Positions 24,408 through 33,628 of a stretch of DNA of 64,000 nt are shown in pieces (within the stretch, counting starts at the first letter, position 1; each line of letters begins with the position of its first letter). The stretch covers positions 372,001-436,000 of the forward strand of contig NZ_JACZCQ010000003.1 of NCBI RefSeq assembly GCF_014904705.1, given 5' to 3'. The notes under the pieces are model-generated. The model made no database searches, was not told the origin of the DNA, and was given only the letters and a program-made list of their open reading frames with translations. Both the position numbers and the translations under genes were made by a program. Origin of the DNA: Nisaea sediminum (lineage in GTDB: Bacteria > Pseudomonadota > Alphaproteobacteria > Thalassobaculales > Thalassobaculaceae).

Positions 24408-25577
24408 TCACGCGGATTTCGCCAGACGCGTCTCGACGAGACGGGACCAGTAGCTGGCGCCGAGCGTCAGCGCCTCGTCGTTGAAGTCGTATTCCGGATG
24501 ATGCAGCCCCGCCGTATCTCCGTTGCCGCACCAGATATAGGCGCCCGGTTTTTCCTGCAGCATGTAGGAGAAATCCTCCGCGCCCATGCTCGGCGGCAAA
24601 TCGCGATCGACCTTGCCGGTGCCGCCCGCGACCTCGGCGCAGATCCCGGCCGCGAAATCCGCTTCCTTTGCCGTGTTCACCGTCGCCGGATACCCTGTCA
24701 TGTAATTCAATTCCGCCGTCGCGCCGTAGGTCGCGGCGATACCGTCCGCGACGCGCTTGATCCGTTCCGGCAGCGTCGCCTGGATCGCGGGATTCAACAC
24801 CCGGCAGGTGCCGCGCAGCATGATCTCGTCCGGAATGACGTTGAAGGCATCGCCCGCATGAAACTGGGTGGCGCTGATCACCAGCGCCTCGGCCGGATCG
24901 GTGTTGCGGCTGGTTATGGTCTGCAGCGCCATGACGATGTTGGCGCCGACGACCACCGGATCAACGCCCTGGTGTGGCATCGCCGCATGCGCGCCGCGCC
25001 CCTTGATGGCGATTTCCCAGTTATCGCGGGCGGCCATGACCGGCCCTGCGGAGACGCCGAAGCAGCCGACCGGCATTTCCGGCCGGTTGTGCATGCCGTA
25101 GACCTCGTCGACCGGGAACAGCTTGAAGAGACCGTCCTCGATCATCTTCTTGCCGCCGCCCTTGCCTTCCTCGGCCGGCTGGAAAATCAGGTGCACGGTC
25201 CCGGCGAAATTGCGGGTCTCGGAGAGATATTTCGCGGCACCGAGCAGCATCGTTGTGTGCCCGTCGTGGCCGCAGGCATGCATCTTTCCGTCACTCTGCG
25301 AGCGGTGCTCCAGCGTACCCTTCTCCTGGATCGGCAGCGCGTCCATGTCGGCGCGCAGGCCGATCGCCGGACCATCGCCGCCATTACCCTTGATCGTCGC
25401 GACGACACCCGTACCGCCGAGCCCGCGATGGATCTCGAGGCCCATTTCGGTCAGCCGGGCGGCGACGAAATCCGAGGTCTCGAATTCCTCGAAACCGAGT
25501 TCCGGGTTTTGGTGGATATGGCGCCGCCAGCCCGTCAGCTCTGCATGGAAGTCGGCGATGCGATTGACGATAGGCAT
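24408..25577 (-). CDS. M20 family amidohydrolase (hippurate-hydrolase/aminoacylase type)
   Basis: A 389-residue metallopeptidase-fold amidohydrolase of the M20D group. Metal-site motifs are intact: GLRADMDALPI, MHACGHDGHTTMLLG and FQPAEEGKGGG; the dimerisation domain lies at about 185-300, and GAEDFSYMLQEKPGAY and the closing LHHPEYDFND hold the remaining ligands. These enzymes remove acyl groups from N-acyl amino acids or related amides. Length is standard. It precedes the P-loop kinase by four bases on the same strand. The acyl-amino-acid substrate cannot be read from the sequence. Confidence 0.92.
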   Translation of the reverse strand: MPIVNRIADFHAELTGWRRHIHQNPELGFEEFETSDFVAARLTEMGLEIHRGLGGTGVVATIKGNGGDGPAIGLRADMDALPIQEKGTLEHRSQSDGKMHACGHDGHTTMLLGAAKYLSETRNFAGTVHLIFQPAEEGKGGGKKMIEDGLFKLFPVDEVYGMHNRPEMPVGCFGVSAGPVMAARDNWEIAIKGRGAHAAMPHQGVDPVVVGANIVMALQTITSRNTDPAEALVISATQFHAGDAFNVIPDEIMLRGTCRVLNPAIQATLPERIKRVADGIAATYGATAELNYMTGYPATVNTAKEADFAAGICAEVAGGTGKVDRDLPPSMGAEDFSYMLQEKPGAYIWCGNGDTAGLHHPEYDFNDEALTLGASYWSRLVETRLAKSA

Positions 25578-25756
25578 GGAAAGGCTCCTGGCGGGCGGGT
25601 GATTCGAAGGATTGGAAACGGGCCCACGATGGCGCGCTCCGCGTTCCTGTCAAGTGCCGAGCGGGCGCGATTGACTTGGCATGGGAGAACCAACCGGAAA
25701 TGGCCAATTTCGAAGGCCATGGGCTATCCTCTCCGGCAAAAACGGGGAGGACTTCA

Positions 25757-26908
25757 ATGACCGCCAAGACGCCGCTGCTCTTTCAGCCGATCCAGCTCCG
25801 GGGCATCACCCTGCCGAACCGCATCGTGATCCCGCCGATGTGCATGTATTCCGCCGAGGAAGGTTTCCCGACCGATTTCCATATGGCGCATCTCGGCAAG
25901 TTCGCCATCGGCGGTGCCGGGATGGTGATCCTGGAAGTGACGGCGGTGACCCGCGACGGACGGATCACCCACGGCGATCTCGGCATCTGGGACGACGAGC
26001 ATGCGGCGAAGCTCGCACCGCTTGCCGCCTTCCTTAAATCCGAAGGCACGGTGCCGGCGATCCAGCTCGGCCATTCCGGCCGCAAAGGCAGCATGCAGCG
26101 TCCCTGGAAAGGCAACGGCCCCCTCACCCCGGAGGATATTGCGGGCGGCGATACCCCCTGGCAGCCGGAAGCCCCGAGCGCGGTGCCGCTTGCCGACGGC
26201 TGGCTTACGCCCCGGGAACTCGACCTCAGCGACATGAAGCGGCTCCGCCAGGCCTTCGCCGACGCGACCAAACGCTCGGTCGATGCCGGCTTCGAATCCG
26301 TCGAGATCCATTGCGCGCATGGTTATCTCCTGCAGACATTCCTCTCTCCGCTCGGCAACTTCCGCACCGACGCCTATGGCAGAGATCTGCAGGGACGCAT
26401 GCGGCTGCCGCTGGAGATCGCCGAGGATGTCCGCGCCGCGCTGCCGGACAATCTGCCGCTCTTCGTCCGAATCTCCGCCGTGGACGCCATCGACGGCGGC
26501 TGGGAGATGGAGGACAGCCTCGTCTTCGCCAAGGAACTGAAAGACCGCGGCGTCGACGTAATCGACTGTTCCTCCGGCGGGCAGACGCCGAAGGGCGCGA
26601 CCAACTTCAAGCTGAATCGTTCGCCCGGCTACCAGGTGCCCTATGCCGCAGAGATCCGCCGCGATGTCGGGATCATGACCCAGGCGGTCGGACTGATCAC
26701 CGACCCGCACCATGCAGAGGAGATCCTTGAGGCGGGCGACGCCGACCTGATCGCGATCGGCCGCGAGGCGCTCTACAACCCGTTCTGGCCGCGCCATGCG
26801 GCGGACACTTTCAAGCTCGACGAGGATTTCGAGCACTGGCCGCCGCAATATGGCTGGTGGCTGCAGAAAAGGGCGCAGGGCCAGAGGGCGCAAACGCGCA
26901 CAACCTAA
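25757..26908 (+). CDS. NADH:flavin oxidoreductase, Old Yellow Enzyme family (YqjM-like)
   Basis: A 383-residue FMN-dependent ene-reductase TIM barrel. PPMCMYSAE near residue 24 carries the Cys that tunes FMN in the thermophilic-like (YqjM) class, and EIHCAHGYLLQTFLSP provides the His pair binding the substrate carbonyl. DFHMAHLGKFAIGG and the C-terminal DLIAIGREALYNP are also typical. The start is ATG 25757, six bases after GGGGAGG; an upstream in-frame ATG at 25676 has no ribosome site. It is divergent from the M20 gene. It reduces activated alkenes; the natural substrate is unknown. Confidence 0.92.
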   Translation: MTAKTPLLFQPIQLRGITLPNRIVIPPMCMYSAEEGFPTDFHMAHLGKFAIGGAGMVILEVTAVTRDGRITHGDLGIWDDEHAAKLAPLAAFLKSEGTVPAIQLGHSGRKGSMQRPWKGNGPLTPEDIAGGDTPWQPEAPSAVPLADGWLTPRELDLSDMKRLRQAFADATKRSVDAGFESVEIHCAHGYLLQTFLSPLGNFRTDAYGRDLQGRMRLPLEIAEDVRAALPDNLPLFVRISAVDAIDGGWEMEDSLVFAKELKDRGVDVIDCSSGGQTPKGATNFKLNRSPGYQVPYAAEIRRDVGIMTQAVGLITDPHHAEEILEAGDADLIAIGREALYNPFWPRHAADTFKLDEDFEHWPPQYGWWLQKRAQGQRAQTRTT

Positions 26909-27050
26909 ACTGATTGCGGCGCCCCAGCACCGCATCAATCGTCAGATTTTCGAAAACGATAATTCTCCTTTAGGTTGTAAACGCAAGTTGATGCTTGTAT
27001 TCTTCGTGTTACGGAAGAGTGTCTAAGGAAATAATTGAGGCAGGTGCCAC

Positions 27051-27866
27051 ATGATGGCAACGCCGTCGGACAGGCCGTCACTAAACCCGTCACAAAAAGA
27101 GAACGAGAGCCCACCTACGGGTCAGCGAGACCAAGTGTCTCAGCCCGGCGGATCTGGTTCTAGCGGTGACTGGCGCTTCATGGGTAAGAAGGTTACCGAG
27201 CTGGTTGCTGTCTCGGCCTTCGTTTTGGCCTTGATACCGAACGTTTTTCTTATCGTCGGTTACTTCGCGTCACCGGAAATCGTTGTCCTTTCTCCAACGG
27301 AAATCGAGCTCCGGTGCGAACCTGACGAAGACATTGGCGTGGATGTCTATGAATGGGTCTGCAAGGACGATGCCTATCTGACCGTTACTGTTTCGACGAT
27401 CACCGTGATCAACCAGAGCAAAAACGACAAAGACGTCCTCATTCGGGAAATCTCGGGCCATTTCGATATGGCCGGTCATGAAGGCGATCTTCGATGGAAG
27501 TATTTCGCACATTACACTTCCGTCGACACAACGGAGAGCGTTGCGAGCCCGAAAACCGTGAAGGCCGGCACGTCGTTCAGCGAAGAGGTAAGGCTCTATC
27601 CAGTGTTTCTGCCTGACACGGAAAACCCGATCAGCAATCGACTTGCCTTCGATGAATACTTGAAAAAAGTGACCGCAGAGTTGGACAAACCGATGCCGGT
27701 AACGGTCACAATCAACGTTTCATTTCTCTCAGATGAACTCCCGGACGTTGTCGTCCCCTGTACGTCGGCGTTGCCCGGAATCCTCCGGAAAAGCTATGCG
27801 AGCCGACAAAAGAAAATGACCTCCGTCACGCTTCCCTGCCGCGAACAGACGCAATGGAGTTCATGA
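27051..27866 (+). CDS. Unrecognised single-pass membrane protein, first gene of an AT-richer pair
   Basis: A 271-residue protein with a ~40-residue polar, Ser/Pro/Gln-rich N-terminal cytoplasmic tail, one transmembrane helix near 50-72 (VAVSAFVLALIPNVFLIVGY) and a ~195-residue predicted periplasmic domain. Four cysteines (in LRCEP, WVCKD, VPCTS and LPCRE) could form two disulfides. Base composition is clearly less GC-rich than the flanks (about half by eye), suggesting transfer. The stop codon overlaps the next gene's start, so the two are translationally coupled and probably form one system. I recognise no family. Confidence 0.6.
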   Translation: MMATPSDRPSLNPSQKENESPPTGQRDQVSQPGGSGSSGDWRFMGKKVTELVAVSAFVLALIPNVFLIVGYFASPEIVVLSPTEIELRCEPDEDIGVDVYEWVCKDDAYLTVTVSTITVINQSKNDKDVLIREISGHFDMAGHEGDLRWKYFAHYTSVDTTESVASPKTVKAGTSFSEEVRLYPVFLPDTENPISNRLAFDEYLKKVTAELDKPMPVTVTINVSFLSDELPDVVVPCTSALPGILRKSYASRQKKMTSVTLPCREQTQWSS

Positions 27867-28942
27867 TGCGCAAATTACCGAAATCGGTGTCATTCTTGCT
27901 CTTGCTCATCTTGTTTACTCTGCCTTTGCAGGCTGTAGCTCAGCAGCGTATCGCCGTCCTCGCGCCGGTTACAGGCAACGTTGCCCCCGACGCTCTAACC
28001 CTGCTCGCAGCGACGAGAGATCAGGCGATCCATCTCACTGGTCAGAACGGAAAGTCTATCTCTCTGGTCATTCAGGACTCGGGACCGCGTTCGAAGAATG
28101 CTGTGCAAGCGGCAAAGCAAGTAATCGAAAGAGACGGGATAACCGAGATTATTGCCATTCTTCCGTCAGACAGCCAGGCCACGGCCGTCGCTTCGGTCGC
28201 CCGAAGATTTCCTGAAGTAAGAATTGTAAGTCTGCTGCGTCCGATGGCAGGCGCGTCGGTGGTGAATATCGTCCCTGACTACGACGGGGCTTTGGACGAC
28301 ACATTTTGGGACCAGATCGGACCGCAGGATCAGCTCGTCACTATCGATGCTTTCGATAATACCCCTGGCAGCAAGCTGTTGGCAGAGCAGATCTGGGGAA
28401 GGATTTCTGAGATAGATGCACAGCAAGGAAAAAAGAAAAAGAAAGGCTGTAAATCGAAATGTTCGAAATCTTCGGCATGCAGCCAAATCTTCGATTCCGC
28501 TTCGGTAAGTTCTTCGAAGCCGAAATGTCCAAAATGCAACAAAATCAGTGCCTGCGACTCCACCCTCTCAACCACTCTGCGGCAGTCAGCAGAAGGATTG
28601 AGTAGCGAGGAGTTCGTGCTAACCTTCGAGGATCCAAGCTACAATTCACGCTTCGCAAGATTTTTCGGCCGAGACTTCACCCCGACACGACGCCTGTTGG
28701 CGATGCCCGAATTCGTTCGGCGAAATCACTCGGGTAAAATTGAAACGCCAGTCGATGGGACCTACAAGCGGATATCCTTGACCACCCATTTCGACGCCGA
28801 CGCCTTTGCAGAGCAGGGACTGAAGATACTGATCGACGGCAACGGCGCAATTGGGGGGATCCAGACGATCCGCTCTAATAATGACGGTCAGACAATCAAT
28901 TACATTATTGCAACCGGCGCCCTAAAACATCTCGGCAACTAG
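27866..28942 (+). CDS. Unrecognised secreted protein with ligand-binding-like fold and Lys/Cys/Ser-rich insert
   Basis: A 358-residue protein with a signal peptide (MRKLPKSVSFLLLLI, cleavage near AVAQQ). Residues after it read like a type I periplasmic binding fold: RIAVLAPVTGNVAPDALTLL, then AKQVIERDGITEIIAILPSD and RFPEVRIVSLL, alternating strands and helices as in LivJ- or LpoA-like proteins. A basic Lys/Cys/Ser-rich insert lies near residues 190-235, with KKKKKGCKSKCSKSS and a CPKCNKISAC knuckle-like piece. Starts at 27854 and 27863 are also possible; ATG 27866 has GGAG six bases upstream and overlaps the previous stop by one base. AT-richer than the surroundings. Function unknown. Confidence 0.6.
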   Translation: MRKLPKSVSFLLLLILFTLPLQAVAQQRIAVLAPVTGNVAPDALTLLAATRDQAIHLTGQNGKSISLVIQDSGPRSKNAVQAAKQVIERDGITEIIAILPSDSQATAVASVARRFPEVRIVSLLRPMAGASVVNIVPDYDGALDDTFWDQIGPQDQLVTIDAFDNTPGSKLLAEQIWGRISEIDAQQGKKKKKGCKSKCSKSSACSQIFDSASVSSSKPKCPKCNKISACDSTLSTTLRQSAEGLSSEEFVLTFEDPSYNSRFARFFGRDFTPTRRLLAMPEFVRRNHSGKIETPVDGTYKRISLTTHFDADAFAEQGLKILIDGNGAIGGIQTIRSNNDGQTINYIIATGALKHLGN

Positions 28943-28962
28943 CCGTCAAGATGGGCGTGCCC

Positions 28963-29487
28963 TCAGCCGCCCTTGGCGGCCTGCGCGTTAATCATATCGT
29001 GGCGCTGCCGGATTTCCGGCGGCCAGGAGCTCTTGATGAAGGACAGTACGGCGAGGATTTCCCTGTCGCTGAGAACGCCTTCGTACCCCGGCATGTCGCT
29101 CTCGTAGCCGTTTCCGACGATCCGCGCCGGGCCGAACTTGGTAAGTGCGAAAAGCTGTTCGTCCGGATGGTGCCACGTATGGCCGTTCGGATCGTGCGGC
29201 GGCGCCGGCAGGCGGCCGTCCGGCTTGCGCTCGCGCCAGTTCGGCTGACCGGCGAGATTGAGCCCGTGACAGGCGGCGCATTCGGTCGCGTAGATCTTCT
29301 TGCCCTCCGCGACGAGCCCGGTATCGCCAGGGCGGAGACGCACCGCGGTCGATTTCTCCGCCTCGGCGGCGCCCGGCAACACACGGGACAACACCGACGG
29401 CCGGTCCGGGTCCTGTATCCGGGAATAGCCGGCCAGCGCGAAGAGCAGCAGGACGGCACCCCCGGAGAGCAGGATCTTCCAGTTCAT
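28963..29487 (-). CDS. Membrane-anchored c-type cytochrome in a copper operon
   Basis: A 174-residue protein with an uncleaved N-terminal membrane anchor (about residues 4-21) and a periplasmic class I cytochrome c domain. The haem-binding CAACH is at Cys70-His74 and the likely axial Met is Met132 in SDMPGY. The segment DPNGHTWHHPDEQLF adds several His residues. ATG 29487 overlaps the stop of cueR (ATGA), so translation is coupled and copper-dependent expression is expected. Its role beside copper efflux could be electron transfer to a terminal or copper oxidase, or in cuprous ion handling. The partner is not in view. Confidence 0.85.
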   Translation of the reverse strand: MNWKILLSGGAVLLLFALAGYSRIQDPDRPSVLSRVLPGAAEAEKSTAVRLRPGDTGLVAEGKKIYATECAACHGLNLAGQPNWRERKPDGRLPAPPHDPNGHTWHHPDEQLFALTKFGPARIVGNGYESDMPGYEGVLSDREILAVLSFIKSSWPPEIRQRHDMINAQAAKGG

Positions 29488-29876
29488 TGCGAGCCGCCCG
29501 CGAGATCGTCGAGGATCGGGCAATCGGGTCGGTCATCGCCATGGCAGGCGCGAACAAGATGAGCGAGCGTGCCGCGCAGACTCTGCAGCTCGCGGATCTT
29601 GCGGTCGATCTCTTCCAGATGCGCCTCAGCGATGGCCCGGACGTCCGCACTCTCCCGCCCCTTCTCGTCGTAGAGAGACAGAAGGGCGCGACAGTCCTCT
29701 ATGGAGAAGCCGAGTCCCCGTGCCCGCTGCAGAAAGCGGAGACGGTGAATATCCTCGTCCGAATAGTCGCGGTACCCGTTCTCCCGGCGTTCCGGATGCA
29801 CGAGACCGATCTCCTCGTAATACCGGATCGTCTTGGCCGGCAGCCCGGCGCTTTCGGCGACATCCCTGATCTGCAT
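29484..29876 (-). CDS. cueR: Cu(I)-responsive MerR-family transcriptional activator CueR
   Basis: A 130-residue MerR-family activator. The N-terminal winged helix (MQIRDVAESAGLPAKTIRYYEEIGL) is followed by a long dimerisation helix. Two cysteines, Cys111 and Cys119, separated by seven residues near the C terminus, match the Cu(I)-binding pair of CueR. It lies 14 bases after copA, and a MerR-type promoter with a 19-base spacer stands before copA. CueR there would twist the DNA on Cu(I) binding and activate copA-cueR-cytochrome transcription, giving positive autoregulation. A longer upstream frame overlaps copA and is rejected. Confidence 0.93.
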   Translation of the reverse strand: MQIRDVAESAGLPAKTIRYYEEIGLVHPERRENGYRDYSDEDIHRLRFLQRARGLGFSIEDCRALLSLYDEKGRESADVRAIAEAHLEEIDRKIRELQSLRGTLAHLVRACHGDDRPDCPILDDLAGGSQ

Positions 29877-29890
29877 GGCGCGTCTCCCCG

Positions 29891-32224
<2,334 letters not shown>

Positions 32225-32276
32225 GCGCTGGCTCCATCGGAACGGGAAAACGACCGTATATCGGCCACTACGCCCC

Positions 32277-32307
32277 TTGATAAAGCCTCCAGTCACTAGA
32301 AGGTCAA
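32277..32307 (-). promoter_or_regulatory. CueR-type copper-inducible promoter of copA
   Basis: On the minus strand TTGACC (32307-32302) and TATCAA (32282-32277) form a -35/-10 pair with a 19-base spacer, the overlong spacing typical of MerR-family promoters. The spacer carries a dyad: with the -35 overlap it reads ACCTTC...GGAGGCT, close to the CueR box consensus ACCTTCC/GGAAGGT. It lies 52 bases before the copA start. With a CueR gene in the operon this is a strong functional assignment. Confidence 0.82.
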
Positions 32308-32333
32308 GCGGCAAACCTGTCCCGTTTCCGGAC

Positions 32334-32762
32334 TTATTCTCCGAGCAGATGCAGGACGATTTCCCGGCGATGCGGCGCCCGGCGGTGCTCGATCAGGTAG
32401 ATCCCTTGCCAGGTCCCGAGCAGAGGGCGCCCACTGCCGACAGGGATCGAAAGCGATGTCTGCGTCAGCATGGTGCGGATATGCGCCGGCATGTCGTCCG
32501 GTCCTTCGATGCCGTGACGGTAACGAGCGGGATCCTCGGGAGCGATCTCCGCGAGATAATCGGCGAGATCCGCCCGGACGTCCGGGTCGGCATTCTCTTG
32601 GACCGTTAGCGAGGCCGAGGTATGACGCAGGAACAACGTCAGCAATCCGATCCCGATTCCGGTCCCGCCGACCCATTCAGCGACCTCGCGGGTGACATCG
32701 TAGAATCCCCGGCCGCGGCTCTGCACCGGCAGGATCTCCTGTGCCTGTCTGGTCACGTTCAT
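32334..32762 (-). CDS. yjbQ: YjbQ family protein (UPF0047)
   Basis: A 142-residue trimeric beta-sandwich protein of the YjbQ/UPF0047 family. Conserved marks are [19 protein letters not shown], the [17 protein letters not shown] segment and the closing [13 protein letters not shown], with His residues lining the putative active site. E. coli YjbQ has weak thiamine-phosphate synthase activity; the physiological function is not settled. Length is typical. It is divergent from the alkA-like gene, sharing a short promoter region of about 70 bases. Confidence 0.92.
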   Translation of the reverse strand: MNVTRQAQEILPVQSRGRGFYDVTREVAEWVGGTGIGIGLLTLFLRHTSASLTVQENADPDVRADLADYLAEIAPEDPARYRHGIEGPDDMPAHIRTMLTQTSLSIPVGSGRPLLGTWQGIYLIEHRRAPHRREIVLHLLGE

Positions 32763-32835
32763 GCTCGCCCCTTATCAGTCCGCCTCGGGCAAACTAAGCT
32801 CGCCCGCCGGATATGGGAACAGCGGGACGCAGCAG

Positions 32836-33513
32836 ATGAACGGCAGCATGGAGCACGACGACACCCTGACCTCGGCGGTCGCGGAACTGTCCGCTCGGGA
32901 CCCGGATCTCCGCGCGGTCTACGAGCGCCTCGGCCCGCCGCCTTCGCGCCGGGAGTCGCCCGGTTTCGCTTCGCTGATCCGCATTCTGACCGCACAGCAG
33001 GTCTCGCTCGCCTCGGCGAGCGCGATCTGGACACGCCTGAACCAGGTCATCGAGGTCACTCCGCAGGCGATCGCAGGAGCGAGCGACGAGGATTTCCGGG
33101 CCGCCGGCTTCAGCCGTCCGAAAGTACGCTACGCGCGAGCGCTTGCAGACCATATTGTCTCCGGCCGGCTCGACCTCGGCATACTCCCGGACCTCCCTGA
33201 CGATCAGGTCAGGGTCGCGCTCACGGCAGTGCCGGGGATCGGCCGCTGGACCGCTGACATCTATCTCCTGTTCTGCCTCGGGCGCCTCGACACCTGGCCC
33301 GGCGGAGATCTGGCGATCCAGGAAGCTCTGCGCGACGTCAAGCGGCTGGAAGCAAGACCGAACGAAAAGCAAACCCGGCTGCTGGCGGAAAACTGGCAGC
33401 CATACCGCGGCGCGGCGGCGCAGCTTCTGTGGCAGCATTACCGGCATCTGAAGTTCGGTAACAAATCGGGAGAAAATGCTGTCTTTCCCGTGACAGACGC
33501 AACATCGCCCTGA
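32836..33513 (+). CDS. alkA: DNA-3-methyladenine glycosylase II
   Basis: A 225-residue base-excision repair glycosylase. The helix-hairpin-helix plus Gly/Pro/Asp motif is clear: LTAVPGIGRWTADIYLLFCL followed by WPGGDLAIQEAL, where the Asp is catalytic. ILTAQQVSLASA near the N terminus is also family-specific. It removes alkylated purines such as 3-methyladenine and leaves an abasic site. The E. coli AlkA N-terminal regulatory domain is absent, so this is the short form. I choose ATG 32836; ATG 32848 or an earlier in-frame ATG at 32761 are alternatives without better ribosome sites. Confidence 0.88.
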   Translation: MNGSMEHDDTLTSAVAELSARDPDLRAVYERLGPPPSRRESPGFASLIRILTAQQVSLASASAIWTRLNQVIEVTPQAIAGASDEDFRAAGFSRPKVRYARALADHIVSGRLDLGILPDLPDDQVRVALTAVPGIGRWTADIYLLFCLGRLDTWPGGDLAIQEALRDVKRLEARPNEKQTRLLAENWQPYRGAAAQLLWQHYRHLKFGNKSGENAVFPVTDATSP

Positions 33514-33628
33514 TATCCTTTGAAAAATCGAAACGAAATCAGTGGCCAATGCTGTTCCGGTTGGGTCATCTCCACACCGATGACCGGCCGTATCACGAAC
33601 GAGCATTATAGCGGGACGGAGAGCCGGA

